From an uncultured Eubacteriales bacterium (GTDB taxonomy: Bacteria > Bacillota > Clostridia > Oscillospirales > CAG-272), in assembly GCA_934373635.1 (NCBI GenBank), contig CAKROZ010000005.1:1-64000 (forward strand): a DNA stretch of 64,000 nt. The letters run 5' to 3'. Shown here in pieces: positions 27,047 to 34,812 of this stretch (positions within the stretch are counted from its first letter, which is position 1; the number at the start of each line of letters is the position of its first letter). The notes under the pieces were generated by a model. The model searched no databases. It had not been told where the DNA came from and saw nothing but the letters and a program-made list of their open reading frames with translations. A program made the position numbers and the translations under genes.

Positions 27047-27073
27047 AAAAAAAGAGGGCGCCGAAGCACCCTC
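27047..27073 (-). terminator. Early operon terminator
   Basis: On the minus strand GAGGGTGC TTCG GCGCCCTC forms an eight-pair stem with a stable TTCG loop, followed by seven T residues. It lies 13 bases after the last early gene. Confidence 0.85.
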
Positions 27074-27085
27074 CGTTTTGCGGGT

Positions 27086-27676
27086 TTATATAAGCTTTTC
27101 CACATAGCACCAAGACTGCGGGGGGCGGGTAAGCGTTTCGCCACATCTTTGCGTTTGCCCTGCGCGGAAACAATGGTATTTGTATGTGCAGCCGCTTTCG
27201 GTCGCATAGGGGCACTTGTCCGCTTTCCAAAAGTTCCCCAACTCCTTCGGCTTGTCGTAGATTTTGAGGTCGGAGATGTGCCAGCCGTATAGCGTTTTCC
27301 CATTTCCATAAGCAAGGATTTCCCCGTATGGCAAACAGGTTTCTTTTTCCTCTGGAATCCAGTACGCGAACACGCCGTCTTTGGGCTCTGTGATAATCGT
27401 CCCATCCAAATCTTCTGCTCCAACAAAGTCATCCGCATAATATGTTTTTATGTCATCACACACAAACTCACCGATGACCTGCCCGCGCCCTGTGTAAAGC
27501 ACATGACCGTCCTCGTCAACGAATGTCGGCATATCCGACCGCGCTTTTGTCTCGTATATGTAGCACCTGAACGGTGTCTCGATCATCGGTCGCGTCTTGC
27601 GCACCTCGATTGTCTTCTCTCCACTCGCTATGAGTTCACACCACTTCGGGTGGATGCTGATAAGTACGGATTTCAT
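27086..27676 (-). CDS. ASCH-domain protein
   Basis: The product is 196 residues from ATG 27676, which overlaps the preceding stop (ATGA). The N-terminal half has ASCH-type sequence: SIHPKWCELIASGEKTIEVR, then KTRP, and VIGEFVCDDI. ASCH domains bind RNA or modified nucleosides. The C-terminal half has several cysteines (CPYATESGCTYKYHCF and CGETL) that may bind zinc. Role in the phage is unknown; a link to RNA or nucleotide modification is plausible. Confidence 0.8.
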   Translation of the reverse strand: MKSVLISIHPKWCELIASGEKTIEVRKTRPMIETPFRCYIYETKARSDMPTFVDEDGHVLYTGRGQVIGEFVCDDIKTYYADDFVGAEDLDGTIITEPKDGVFAYWIPEEKETCLPYGEILAYGNGKTLYGWHISDLKIYDKPKELGNFWKADKCPYATESGCTYKYHCFRAGQTQRCGETLTRPPQSWCYVEKLI

Positions 27677-27855
27677 TGTCTTCTCCTTTTCTCGGACGCC
27701 TTGTCCGCTTCTTTCCACACATGGTAGAGTGCGTATGCTACCGGGTCGTTGACATACTGCGCCGCGCGTGCTTTTTCGTATTCCTCGCGCAATCGTTCGA
27801 TTGCCTTTTCGATCGTCATGCCGTGCTTGTCTGCCTCTTCTTTGCACTCTCTCAT
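27673..27855 (-). CDS. Small phage protein
   Basis: The 60-residue helical, charged protein (MRECKEEADKHGMTIEKAIE at the start) is coupled by ATGA overlaps to both neighbours. No family is recognised. Confidence 0.6.
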   Translation of the reverse strand: MRECKEEADKHGMTIEKAIERLREEYEKARAAQYVNDPVAYALYHVWKEADKASEKRRRQ

Positions 27856-28157
27856 TCGCTCTCGCCTCCGTCCATCTTTGCACCGCACCACGGGCAATAG
27901 GTATATCTCGCGCGGATCATGTATGCGATCTTCCCGCAAAGCGAGCAGATGCGGCGATAACTTTTTGTAGTGGTCGGAACGGTGCGGAACCATTTTCCGT
28001 GCTTTACTTCCTGCACATTGGCAGTCGAAAGTCCTTCAATGTCTTCTCGTTTTGCATATAACCCGTCAAGCTTTTTCGTGCGAACCATCATGCCGTCAAG
28101 CATAGGCACGAAAATTTCTTTGTACTCGATCAGATCCGCGTCAATGTACCTCGCCAT
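27852..28157 (-). CDS. Phage zinc-ribbon protein
   Basis: The 101-residue protein opens with MARYIDADLIEY, a motif common in small Clostridia phage proteins. A C-terminal zinc ribbon has CSLCGK and CPWCGAK separated by about 13 residues. Its function is not known. It overlaps the upstream gene by 17 bases. Confidence 0.7.
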   Translation of the reverse strand: MARYIDADLIEYKEIFVPMLDGMMVRTKKLDGLYAKREDIEGLSTANVQEVKHGKWFRTVPTTTKSYRRICSLCGKIAYMIRARYTYCPWCGAKMDGGESE

Positions 28158-29358
28158 CTTCCTCTCCTCCTATTCGTTTCTTTGTTACCGCGATCGGAAA
28201 ATCTATCGTCGTTTGTTCCGCCATAAGAGGGTTTGTTTCGGGACTCCATGCAACTCCGATGTAATCAAGGACGCGTGCCCAACCGAAAGCGTTTCCTTCT
28301 TCATCTTTACAGCACCGAAACATGAGGTAATCCCATTCCTTTGGGTTCGTCTGATAAAGATAGTCAAATCGATTCGGACGCTTTTCGAGATGAATTCCGA
28401 ATCCACACATAGAGCACCCTGTTCTTTGTGCCTTTGTGGTGTACAAATTTCCGTTTTCGTCAGCGTCGATAGTTCCATAAGCTTCCGGGATTATGGTGTC
28501 GATTTCGGTTTCGCCAAATTCGCGCCAGTGTGCATGATAGTATTCATCCATTTCAAGAGCAAGTCGAAGAATGTCTTGTCTTGAGAATATGGCAAAAGGC
28601 GCACTCCTCTGGGTTCCTTCCGTCCAGTAATTGCAGCCGTTCACCATCAGTGCCTTTTCGCGCCGTCCGCCCTCGGACGCCATGAGACCGACGAATGGGA
28701 CACTGTTGTGTTCCTTCGCCCAAAGATCACACGGACGTTCTTTCAGGTAGTAGCAACATTTCGCGGAAACCTTAAAATTCGGCTTTTGATAACTCACTCT
28801 TTCGTTTTCGTTCTCATAACCGCCGAATTTTTCGAGCCATTTTTGCGACAACTTCATTCTTGAATTCTTGCGGTTGCCCCCATATTCCCCTGTTTCTCCT
28901 GTTATTATCGCGTGTCGTACCGTTGCATTATTTTCGGTCGGATTCTGCAACAGTTCAATTTTAGCGGCAATTTCTTTTGAAAGAACCGGAAAGCCGAATT
29001 CCTGAATGACTGCCGATTTTGTCCACGGCTTTCCGTTTTCTCGTTTGATCGGACTAACGGATACAATTCCTAACGCCTTATGTACCGCTTGATTTCCTCG
29101 ATCTTCAAGGTAAGAAGCGGATACGCCGGGGCAATGGATTCCGATAGAGTGTAAGAACAAAAACAGTGTAATACTATCCAAACCACCGACAGAAACATGA
29201 TACTCTTTATCATGCTCGTCACACATTTGTACAAACTCGCGGGCGCGAATTGCGGCATATTCTTTCTTCAGTTCGTAAGGCATTTGTTGTTTTACCTTAA
29301 AATATGCACGCTTTGCGTCCGCCCCAATTCTATTGTTTCTTTCGATGATAGATTCCAT
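28141..29358 (-). CDS. PAPS-reductase-like adenine nucleotide alpha hydrolase
   Basis: The 405-residue protein has the pyrophosphate-binding loop of this family as VSVGGLDSITLFLFL near residue 55 (usual form SGGxDS; here the first Ser is replaced by Gly). Several cysteines, including CSMCGFG near residue 315, could hold a cluster or zinc. Known relatives occur in sulfate assimilation and in DNA phosphorothioation; phage forms next to DNA methylase genes are common. A role in DNA or nucleotide modification is inferred. GGGAGG precedes ATG 29358. Confidence 0.75.
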   Translation of the reverse strand: MESIIERNNRIGADAKRAYFKVKQQMPYELKKEYAAIRAREFVQMCDEHDKEYHVSVGGLDSITLFLFLHSIGIHCPGVSASYLEDRGNQAVHKALGIVSVSPIKRENGKPWTKSAVIQEFGFPVLSKEIAAKIELLQNPTENNATVRHAIITGETGEYGGNRKNSRMKLSQKWLEKFGGYENENERVSYQKPNFKVSAKCCYYLKERPCDLWAKEHNSVPFVGLMASEGGRREKALMVNGCNYWTEGTQRSAPFAIFSRQDILRLALEMDEYYHAHWREFGETEIDTIIPEAYGTIDADENGNLYTTKAQRTGCSMCGFGIHLEKRPNRFDYLYQTNPKEWDYLMFRCCKDEEGNAFGWARVLDYIGVAWSPETNPLMAEQTTIDFPIAVTKKRIGGEEDGEVH

Positions 29359-29388
29359 GATTTGAAACCTCCCTCACATTTTCTCTTT

Positions 29389-29445
29389 TTATGCGACCGC
29401 CACACGCTCGCCGCGGATCTCCGTGATGTTCCCTAAATGCTTCAT
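29389..29445 (-). pseudogene. 18-codon ORF, possible remnant of a cytosine DNA methyltransferase N-terminus
   Basis: The ATG at 29445 encodes MKHLGNITEIRGERVAVA and stops. The first 15 residues resemble the start of phage C5 cytosine methyltransferases, which normally continue to the catalytic loop with SPCQDLS. That continuation is absent and the PAPS-reductase-like gene follows at once. I infer a deletion remnant; a chance ORF or a leader peptide is the alternative. Confidence 0.4.
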
Positions 29446-29451
29446 GACAGT

Positions 29452-29679
29452 TTATTCTCTCCCGTACCCGATGATTTTCAATTCGCACCGCACCGGGAAA
29501 ACGACGGTTTCGATGTCCATGGTAATCGGTGCGCCGGTGGAAAGACTGACGGCGTTATAGCCGCCGAGTTTCGTTTTCATACGGACGTCGGAAGAGTCGG
29601 TATCGTAAAGGAGAAAGGTTTCCCCTTCCCGCAGTTCGCAAAGTGCGCACTCCCGCGCCATCTCCGTTGTGATCTTCAC
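29452..29679 (-). CDS. Small phage protein
   Basis: The 75-residue protein starts with GTG 29679, overlapping the previous stop as GTGA. It contains CALCELREGETF and beta-type segments. No function recognised. Confidence 0.6.
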   Translation of the reverse strand: MKITTEMARECALCELREGETFLLYDTDSSDVRMKTKLGGYNAVSLSTGAPITMDIETVVFPVRCELKIIGYGRE

Positions 29680-29840
29680 GTGTCTTCCTCCGCATAAATG
29701 ATTTTTTTCAGAACGCCGACGCCGCTTTCCTTTTCCCGTCGCAGTTTCACGGCGTAGCCGAGTTTGACGAGCAGTGCCGCCACGGTCTTGATCTCCTCGT
29801 CGGTGAGTGCACTGCCGCCTTTTTGTACGCAGATCTTCAT
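29676..29840 (-). CDS. Small phage protein (54 residues)
   Basis: ATG 29840 follows AGGAGGAGAC. The peptide starts MKICVQKGGSALTDEEIKTV, then AALLVKLGYAVKLRREKE, and ends at TGA 29676. The pattern suggests a small helix-turn-helix or beta-alpha fold. It is coupled to the next gene by overlap. Confidence 0.6.
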   Translation of the reverse strand: MKICVQKGGSALTDEEIKTVAALLVKLGYAVKLRREKESGVGVLKKIIYAEEDT

Positions 29841-29850
29841 GTCTCCTCCT

Positions 29851-30189
29851 TCAGATCTCCCTGATTTTGATTCCGTGCAGATAGAGCATCAGTTTTCGCT
29901 TGAGTATGTACTCTGCCGTCCTGACGCCCTTCGTGTCCTCGACGACCGTCCCGCCCGCCTCTTTGTCGAAGTAGACGAAGTCCGCGCGGTAGCCGACCTC
30001 CCTTTCGATGAGCTTCCCGCGCTCGTCCCTCTGCGTCGGGAGCAGAACGTATTTTACCTGCCGTCTGAGTTCCGAGATTTTCCCCGCCTTTTGCAAAAGG
30101 CAGAGTTCCGACCATCGCCGCGCCTCTTTGAGGGAATCGAAGCGTATGCCGGCGACGGTGACTTTTTGATTGTGATATTTGCTTCTCAT
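29851..30189 (-). CDS. DUF1064 nuclease-like protein
   Basis: The 112-residue protein from ATG 30189 (ATGA overlap) has the family pattern MRSKYHNQKVTVAGIRFDSL, KEARRWSELCLLQKAGKI and YRADFVYFD ... VVEDTKG. Family members have a restriction-endonuclease-type fold and are thought to act as Holliday-junction or structure-specific nucleases in phage recombination. Acidic residues of YRADF and VVED with a following Lys form a plausible active site. Confidence 0.8.
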   Translation of the reverse strand: MRSKYHNQKVTVAGIRFDSLKEARRWSELCLLQKAGKISELRRQVKYVLLPTQRDERGKLIEREVGYRADFVYFDKEAGGTVVEDTKGVRTAEYILKRKLMLYLHGIKIREI

Positions 30190-30404
30190 AAATCCTGATA
30201 TTTCCGCAAAAGCATCTCGGCGATGCGGCATTTCTCGTAACAGCCGATGCAGTGCTTCTGTTTGTACGGCCGCTTCTCCCGCTCGTTGCCGAAGGTGAGC
30301 TGAAGCGATGTCCCGTCGCACACCCCCTCGCAAAAGATGTGCCACTTGTCCTCGCTCGAATAAAAAGGGCACTTCACATACTTGTCCACATACCGATCCA
30401 TCAT
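30186..30404 (-). CDS. Small cysteine-rich phage protein
   Basis: The 72-residue protein (MMDRYVDKYVKCPFYSSEDK at the start) has CPFY, CEGVC and CIGCYEKC. The cysteine arrangement suggests a bound metal. It overlaps the upstream and downstream genes by four bases. Confidence 0.65.
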   Translation of the reverse strand: MMDRYVDKYVKCPFYSSEDKWHIFCEGVCDGTSLQLTFGNEREKRPYKQKHCIGCYEKCRIAEMLLRKYQDL

Positions 30405-30568
30405 GCACGCTCCTTTTTCCGAAGAAGATCCTTTTCAAACCGCATCATGCAGTTCCACCCGCAAAAATACAGGTTTTTGCCGCAACGTTTTCGCTTGTAT
30501 ATATGAAGTGCCGCGGGGATAAACCCTCCGCCGCATACGGGACAGTGTCTGACTCCAAATCCGTTCAT
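30401..30568 (-). CDS. Small zinc-finger phage protein
   Basis: The 55-residue protein starts at ATG 30568, just after the replisome organizer stop. CPVCGGGF and CGWNC form a probable zinc site, and a basic tail follows. Function unknown. Confidence 0.6.
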   Translation of the reverse strand: MNGFGVRHCPVCGGGFIPAALHIYKRKRCGKNLYFCGWNCMMRFEKDLLRKKERA

Positions 30569-30569
30569 G

Positions 30570-31424
30570 TCATTCTCCTTTTCCGCCGTATGTTCGCTCA
30601 AGTGCGTGCCGGAACGCCTCCTCGGGATCAAAAGTGCCCTGCCGTTCCCGCGTCTTTCTCACGTTCTTCGGTCTCCCGGAGGCGGAATCCTCTGCCCACC
30701 ACTTTAGGATCGTCTGATAGTGGCTTCGGACTCTCGCGCCCTTTTCGAGAATGAAGTCGGCGAGCCGTCCGACATAGACGGCGAACATCTCCTCGCCGAG
30801 CGTCTCGGTGAGGTTTTGTTTCTGCTCTTCGGTCAGATGCACGACGCCTCGTCCGAATGCCCCGTCCCCGACGGATTGCATCTTCTCTTTGTCGCTTGTC
30901 GTCGGTGCGGCGGCGAAATCGCCGCTACTTCTACTCTCTGACTCTTGTATCTTTCTCTTTTCTCTTACTCTATTATCTTTCTCTGTGTGGCATTGTCCCG
31001 ACAATGTCCGGACATTGCCCGCCAAAAGCGGGACATTGTCCGTTTTCTCGATTTTTTGCCGTGCCCTCTGCACCCTTTTCCGGAGGGCGTCTTCCCCCTC
31101 GCTCCCCGTGTTGGAGACCGCATAGGGAAAGAAGAAACTGACATTGTCCGAGGTCTCCGCAAGTCCGCAGTGAAGCAGATAGGTGAGCGTCATCTTCACG
31201 TTGTCGGCATCTTCGTCGAGATCGAGTGCGAGTTCCTCCGCGGCATCACTTTCGAGTCCCGTCCATTTGAGAATCCCTTCGGTCTTCATGGCGAGGAGTT
31301 GCATCTTCAGGTAAATGATCGTGTACGTGTCCCCGCCCGCCATGCGCCGCAGTTTTTTGATCCTCTTCGAGTCGAAGAAGTCGTCATGCAGTTTCAGCCA
31401 GTAGAACCGTTTTCCGTCCGTCAT
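30570..31424 (-). CDS. Phage replisome organizer (replication initiator)
   Basis: The 284-residue protein has the N-terminal winged-helix pattern of this family: FYWLKLHDDFFDSKRIKKLR and YTIIYLKMQLLAMKTEG. A low-complexity linker follows (residues about 115-180), then a C-terminal domain (LTEEQKQNLTETLGEEMFA; YQTILKWWAEDS). It recruits host helicase to the phage origin. The linker-coding DNA holds iteron-like repeats (see the origin entry). No DnaC-type helicase loader gene is adjacent, which is unusual. Confidence 0.8.
   Translation of the reverse strand: MTDGKRFYWLKLHDDFFDSKRIKKLRRMAGGDTYTIIYLKMQLLAMKTEGILKWTGLESDAAEELALDLDEDADNVKMTLTYLLHCGLAETSDNVSFFFPYAVSNTGSEGEDALRKRVQRARQKIEKTDNVPLLAGNVRTLSGQCHTEKDNRVREKRKIQESESRSSGDFAAAPTTSDKEKMQSVGDGAFGRGVVHLTEEQKQNLTETLGEEMFAVYVGRLADFILEKGARVRSHYQTILKWWAEDSASGRPKNVRKTRERQGTFDPEEAFRHALERTYGGKGE
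30935..31150. other. Putative phage origin of replication inside the initiator gene
   Basis: The core ACATTGTCC occurs at 31032-31040 and 31141-31149, and its inverse/near copies form a perfect 16-bp palindrome CAATGTCCGGACATTG at 31002-31017, with a further half site CATTGTCCC at 30991. An AT- and pyrimidine-rich strand-opening candidate lies alongside (30935-30989: TCTTTCTC-type units). Origins inside the initiator gene are known for lambda O and for replisome organizers of Lactococcus phages. Role here is inferred from repeats and place. Confidence 0.6.
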
Positions 31425-31438
31425 CGTCTCTCACCGCC

Positions 31439-31855
31439 TCAGAACGGAAGGTCGCCGTCGTCGGGCACTTTGACAGACGCCGCAGGAGACGCGTAGGGAC
31501 TCGTGTACGGAGGACAGACGCTCGCGGGGGTATTTACTCCCCCGTCGTCCTTCTTCGCGCTCTCGGCGAAAAATGCGCCGTCACAGAGGATTTCGTAGAC
31601 GGTGTGCTTCACGCCGTCCTTTTCGTACTTCCGCGAGGTGAGTTTCCCCTCGATCCCGATGCCGTCTCCCTTGCGGAAATACTTGCAAATGAATTCCGCG
31701 TTTTTGTTCCACGCGCTGACGGTGAAGAAGTCGGTGTTCTCGTTGTCCCTACGGATTGCGACGGAGAATGAAATCACGCTTTTTCCCGACTGCGTCTGTT
31801 TTAACTCAAGGTCGGAAGCCACTCTCCCGCAAAGGATCACCTTGTTATATGCCAT
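31439..31855 (-). CDS. ssb: Single-stranded DNA-binding protein
   Basis: The 138-residue protein from ATG 31855 has an OB fold with MAYNKVILCGRVASDLELKQ and SFSVAIRRDNENTDFF, and ends with the acidic tip DDGDLPF used to recruit partners. It protects ssDNA during phage replication and recombination. It follows the small HTH gene by one base. Confidence 0.93.
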   Translation of the reverse strand: MAYNKVILCGRVASDLELKQTQSGKSVISFSVAIRRDNENTDFFTVSAWNKNAEFICKYFRKGDGIGIEGKLTSRKYEKDGVKHTVYEILCDGAFFAESAKKDDGGVNTPASVCPPYTSPYASPAASVKVPDDGDLPF

Positions 31856-31856
31856 G

Positions 31857-32075
31857 TCAACCTTCCTCCAGCGAATACTTTGCGAATCTCGTCGTTTCCC
31901 CGAGCCGGTTCTTTCCCGTGACAAACTCGGTCTTGACACGGTGCCCCATGTTCTTGATGTCGTTGATGCGGGAGGCGAGCCGCATGCACCCGAGGTCGCT
32001 CACCGCCTCGAGCGGCGTGATGCTCCCGAACACTCTCATGTAATTGATGATCTTCTGACATTGCGTGACTTTCAT
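31857..32075 (-). CDS. Small helix-turn-helix phage protein
   Basis: The 72-residue protein (MKVTQCQKIINYMRVFGSIT at the start) fits a winged helix (LEAVSDLGCMRLASRINDIK, then a beta wing TEFVTGKNRLGETTRFAKYSL). This type is common in early regions of Bacillota phages. Confidence 0.75.
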   Translation of the reverse strand: MKVTQCQKIINYMRVFGSITPLEAVSDLGCMRLASRINDIKNMGHRVKTEFVTGKNRLGETTRFAKYSLEEG

Positions 32076-32087
32076 CTTTTTTCTCCT

Positions 32088-32372
32088 TTACAGATAGTTT
32101 TTATAAAATTTCTGTCGAAATTCCTCGGCAGAAAAGCCGTAGTGCTCCATTGCTTTTTCCTGTGCATACGCCTGAAGACGCAGGCGCAGCTCTCGGTTTT
32201 GATGCACGCCCTGCGGCGGCTCGTTATGGCAGAAGTGACAGAGCCGGACGACGAGACCGTACCGCTCCGACTTGCTCCTCAGCGCACCGCCGAAGACGTG
32301 ATGCGCCTCGAGCCACCGCGTCGAGCCGCACACAAAGCACCGTGTCCCGTCCTTTTGCAAAATGCTTTTCAT
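32088..32372 (-). CDS. HNH-type endonuclease
   Basis: The 94-residue protein from ATG 32372 (ATGA overlap) has CFVCGSTRWLEAHHVFGG, then LCHFCHNEPPQGVHQN. The paired cysteines and EAHH form the HNH/zinc core. A nuclease in phage recombination is likely; packaging HNH enzymes lie next to terminase, which this one does not. Confidence 0.75.
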   Translation of the reverse strand: MKSILQKDGTRCFVCGSTRWLEAHHVFGGALRSKSERYGLVVRLCHFCHNEPPQGVHQNRELRLRLQAYAQEKAMEHYGFSAEEFRQKFYKNYL

Positions 32373-32911
32373 CGCTCTCCCCACAGTGCCGCCATCCTCG
32401 CGATCTCGTCGGGGGTCTCGGTCTGGATTCCCTGATCCCTGCAATCTCTGACGATCAGATCGAGAAGGCGCGACATCTGCGCCGTGTCGTAGGTGGACGA
32501 GCCGTAATAAAGAATGACGTTCGTGCACCCGGGGATCTTGCTCGGAAAGGTCTCCGTCTGCCACCCGAGACCGTTTTTGCGCCACCCGTCGCACAGTCTG
32601 TCCACGGCGCCGTCCTTGACGCACACGATCTCGGAATTGCCGCCGATGTGGCGGATATATTCACGGTAGACGCTCTCTTTGGATTCTTTCAGCACGGTGG
32701 CGAGCCTGTCCATCAAGACCCACGCGTACGCGTTCGCGTCGAGCGAGCGTCTGGCGCGATACGGTTTTACCTCGATGGAGAGCTTTTCGCACCCGTTCAT
32801 ATCGTCTACCAGTTGCCTGAAGTCTCCCGCCTCGTTGACCTCGAGCGTGAGGCAGGGTTTCCCGCTTCGAAAGTCGATATTCGCCCCGATGATCTTCCCC
32901 GTCACTTTCAT
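32369..32911 (-). CDS. NinB-like recombination protein
   Basis: The 180-residue protein from ATG 32911 has the NinB signature KPYRARRSLDANAYAWVLMD. Known NinB proteins bind ssDNA and help recombination. It is coupled to the exonuclease upstream and the HNH gene downstream by four-base overlaps. Confidence 0.82.
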   Translation of the reverse strand: MKVTGKIIGANIDFRSGKPCLTLEVNEAGDFRQLVDDMNGCEKLSIEVKPYRARRSLDANAYAWVLMDRLATVLKESKESVYREYIRHIGGNSEIVCVKDGAVDRLCDGWRKNGLGWQTETFPSKIPGCTNVILYYGSSTYDTAQMSRLLDLIVRDCRDQGIQTETPDEIARMAALWGER

Positions 32912-33456
32912 GGAAATCTCCCTTCTGCCAAGCATTTTGCAAGGTATTTGAGATTCGGAAGGTACGCTTCGCGAATCCATCCCTCGTCGTAAGAAATCGA
33001 AAATTCTTGTCTTCTGTCGCTTTCGATCGGTCTGAAGTAGTTGTCGTAGTCCTCTTCCGTCAGACCGTACGCGATGATCTTCGCCTTCCTGTACCCGGTG
33101 GCAAACATCTGCACCTGCACCTGACGGACATACTTTTTCGGCAACGAAAACCCCTTTTCGAGCCGATAGGTCTTGCACTCGTAGATCGTGTCGTCGTCGT
33201 TGCCGTCAAGGTTCACGCGTAGCTTCAGATCCTCGAGGATCACCTGTCGGTCAAGTTCCATCGGTATGCCGAGCGACCCGAGAATACGGTGCTCGAAATG
33301 AGTGCCCGCCGAGGTGTACTTGTTTTCAAAGTGATCTCTGTCGATCCCGAGCTTCTGAAGCCACCACTTCGCAAAGGTATCGGACGTCCGCTTGCCGATG
33401 ATCTTATCGGTGTCGGACGCGCCGAAATACCCGCTCCTGTCCTTCGACTCGATCAT
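32908..33456 (-). CDS. YqaJ-type phage exonuclease
   Basis: The 182-residue protein has YFGASDTDKIIG, then YTSAGTHFEHRIL and active-site residues of the PD-(D/E)xK type in VNLDGNDDDTIYECKTYRL. It pairs with the annealing protein encoded just upstream (overlap of four bases), a classical two-gene recombination module. Confidence 0.85.
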   Translation of the reverse strand: MIESKDRSGYFGASDTDKIIGKRTSDTFAKWWLQKLGIDRDHFENKYTSAGTHFEHRILGSLGIPMELDRQVILEDLKLRVNLDGNDDDTIYECKTYRLEKGFSLPKKYVRQVQVQMFATGYRKAKIIAYGLTEEDYDNYFRPIESDRRQEFSISYDEGWIREAYLPNLKYLAKCLAEGRFP

Positions 33457-34076
33457 ATCGCCTGCATCTTCTTTTCAAAGCGATCGAGCTGATCAAAGAA
33501 GGTGAAAAGCACCTTGACCTCGTCCTCGGACATGCCGCACTTCTCCGCGATCTCTTTTGTCGTGAGGTGCTTTGTGCGGAGGATGTTCGTGTACTCCTGC
33601 TGAAATCTCTCCTTGATGGCGAAGATCTGATGCTTCGTGAGATCCTCGTCGTCGGCGGGGTCTTCCTCCCCCTTCGCCCACAGGGAAAAACCGAGTCCGT
33701 ACCGAAGCGCCACCGCCTTGACAAACGCGCGCGTCATTGCCTTGAATACGACGTTCTGATTGAGCGAGTTGTCCTTTACGGGGCTGATCCCGTTGAGAAG
33801 CGGATAGCTGTAAATGAAGCGGTCGTCGTCGACCACGACCTCGATGCGCACCTCGTAGCAACGATTGATATTGCCCGACTTGTCGACAAACTCACGGTCG
33901 GACATGAAGAGGCTACTCCCGTTCTCGTTATACACGGGCGAGAAGAAGACCTTCTCGGCGCCGTTCTCGTGGAGCAGATCGACCACGGATGCCCACGGAA
34001 GATAGTCCGCGCCGTCCCTCTGTTTGATATAACGGGTGACATCCGTCTCCCGAAGCTCTTTGAAGCTTTTCAGCAT
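33453..34076 (-). CDS. Sak3/DUF1071 single-strand annealing protein
   Basis: The 207-residue protein has YLPWASVVDLLHENGAEKVF, then NQNVVFKAMTRAFVKAVALR and YGLGFSLWAKGEEDP. This pattern marks DUF1071/Sak3 recombinases. The C-terminal 50 residues form a small helical domain. It anneals ssDNA produced by the exonuclease next door. Confidence 0.85.
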   Translation of the reverse strand: MLKSFKELRETDVTRYIKQRDGADYLPWASVVDLLHENGAEKVFFSPVYNENGSSLFMSDREFVDKSGNINRCYEVRIEVVVDDDRFIYSYPLLNGISPVKDNSLNQNVVFKAMTRAFVKAVALRYGLGFSLWAKGEEDPADDEDLTKHQIFAIKERFQQEYTNILRTKHLTTKEIAEKCGMSEDEVKVLFTFFDQLDRFEKKMQAI

Positions 34077-34113
34077 TTTCTTTTCCCTCCTTCTTGAAAA
34101 AGGTGTATTTGAT

Positions 34114-34308
34114 TTAAGATTTTTTGAGAAACAGATCTTTCAGGCACTCCTCGCAGAGCTCTTCCCCGTCGACCTCGTAGATGTCGTCAAGCTCCTCGCC
34201 GCACTTGTCGCAGACGTGGACTTCCACCCTGCGGCGCGGACACGCCGCGCCGACGCAGTGCATCCCGAGATCTTCACACCCGAGACACTGATTTTCAATG
34301 CGTACCAT
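34114..34308 (-). CDS. Small zinc-binding phage protein
   Basis: The 64-residue protein carries CLGCEDLGMHC, CPRRR, CDKCGEEL and CEECLKD, so probably binds two zinc ions. Function unknown. It overlaps the preceding gene by 14 bases. Confidence 0.7.
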   Translation of the reverse strand: MVRIENQCLGCEDLGMHCVGAACPRRRVEVHVCDKCGEELDDIYEVDGEELCEECLKDLFLKKS

Positions 34309-34615
34309 CTTCTTCCTCCGCGGCGTCTTCCGACGCTTTTGCGGGTTCCGCCGTTTCGTCCTCTTCGGCGTTGATCCCGAGTTGCCTGTCGAGATATTCG
34401 ATCCTGTCGAGAAGATCTTTCTTCATGTCTTCGGCGACGGCGAGAATGGCGGAAAGATTCTTTGTAAGAAGCACGTAGTCCTCTGCGGTTCTGTCCTCCG
34501 TGCTCTCCGCAAAATCGGACAGACACTCCTTCGCGCGGCTCAAAAATCCCGCACTGACGATCCGCATCTTCTCGATGCTTTCTTTTTTGGCTTCGATGTA
34601 ATACTTTTCAAGCAT
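34295..34615 (-). CDS. Small coiled-coil phage protein
   Basis: I start at ATG 34615 (GAGGAG upstream), giving 106 residues. The product is helical (MLEKYYIEAKKESIEKMRIV) with an acidic Ala/Glu-rich tail. It overlaps the end of the previous gene by eight bases. No family recognised. Confidence 0.6.
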   Translation of the reverse strand: MLEKYYIEAKKESIEKMRIVSAGFLSRAKECLSDFAESTEDRTAEDYVLLTKNLSAILAVAEDMKKDLLDRIEYLDRQLGINAEEDETAEPAKASEDAAEEEDGTH

Positions 34616-34796
34616 ATTCGATCTCCTCATGTATAAAAATTTTGATTTTCTTTTTCTCTCCGACCTTCCCGGTGCCGATTGCCGCCGAAAAGGTGCCCGC
34701 GTGGCGCGCCGTCTCTTTTTTCGGAAGCAACGCCTCGATCTTCTCGCGATCTGCCCGTTTCTCTTCGGGCGTCGCGTAGCAGGTATAGTAGGTCAT
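34608..34796 (-). CDS. Small phage protein
   Basis: The 62-residue protein (MTYYTCYATPEEKRADREKI at the start) is charged with a C-terminal beta segment KKKIKIFIHEE. Unknown function. Confidence 0.5.
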   Translation of the reverse strand: MTYYTCYATPEEKRADREKIEALLPKKETARHAGTFSAAIGTGKVGEKKKIKIFIHEEIEYA

Positions 34797-34812
34797 GTTC
34801 TCCGCTCCCCTC

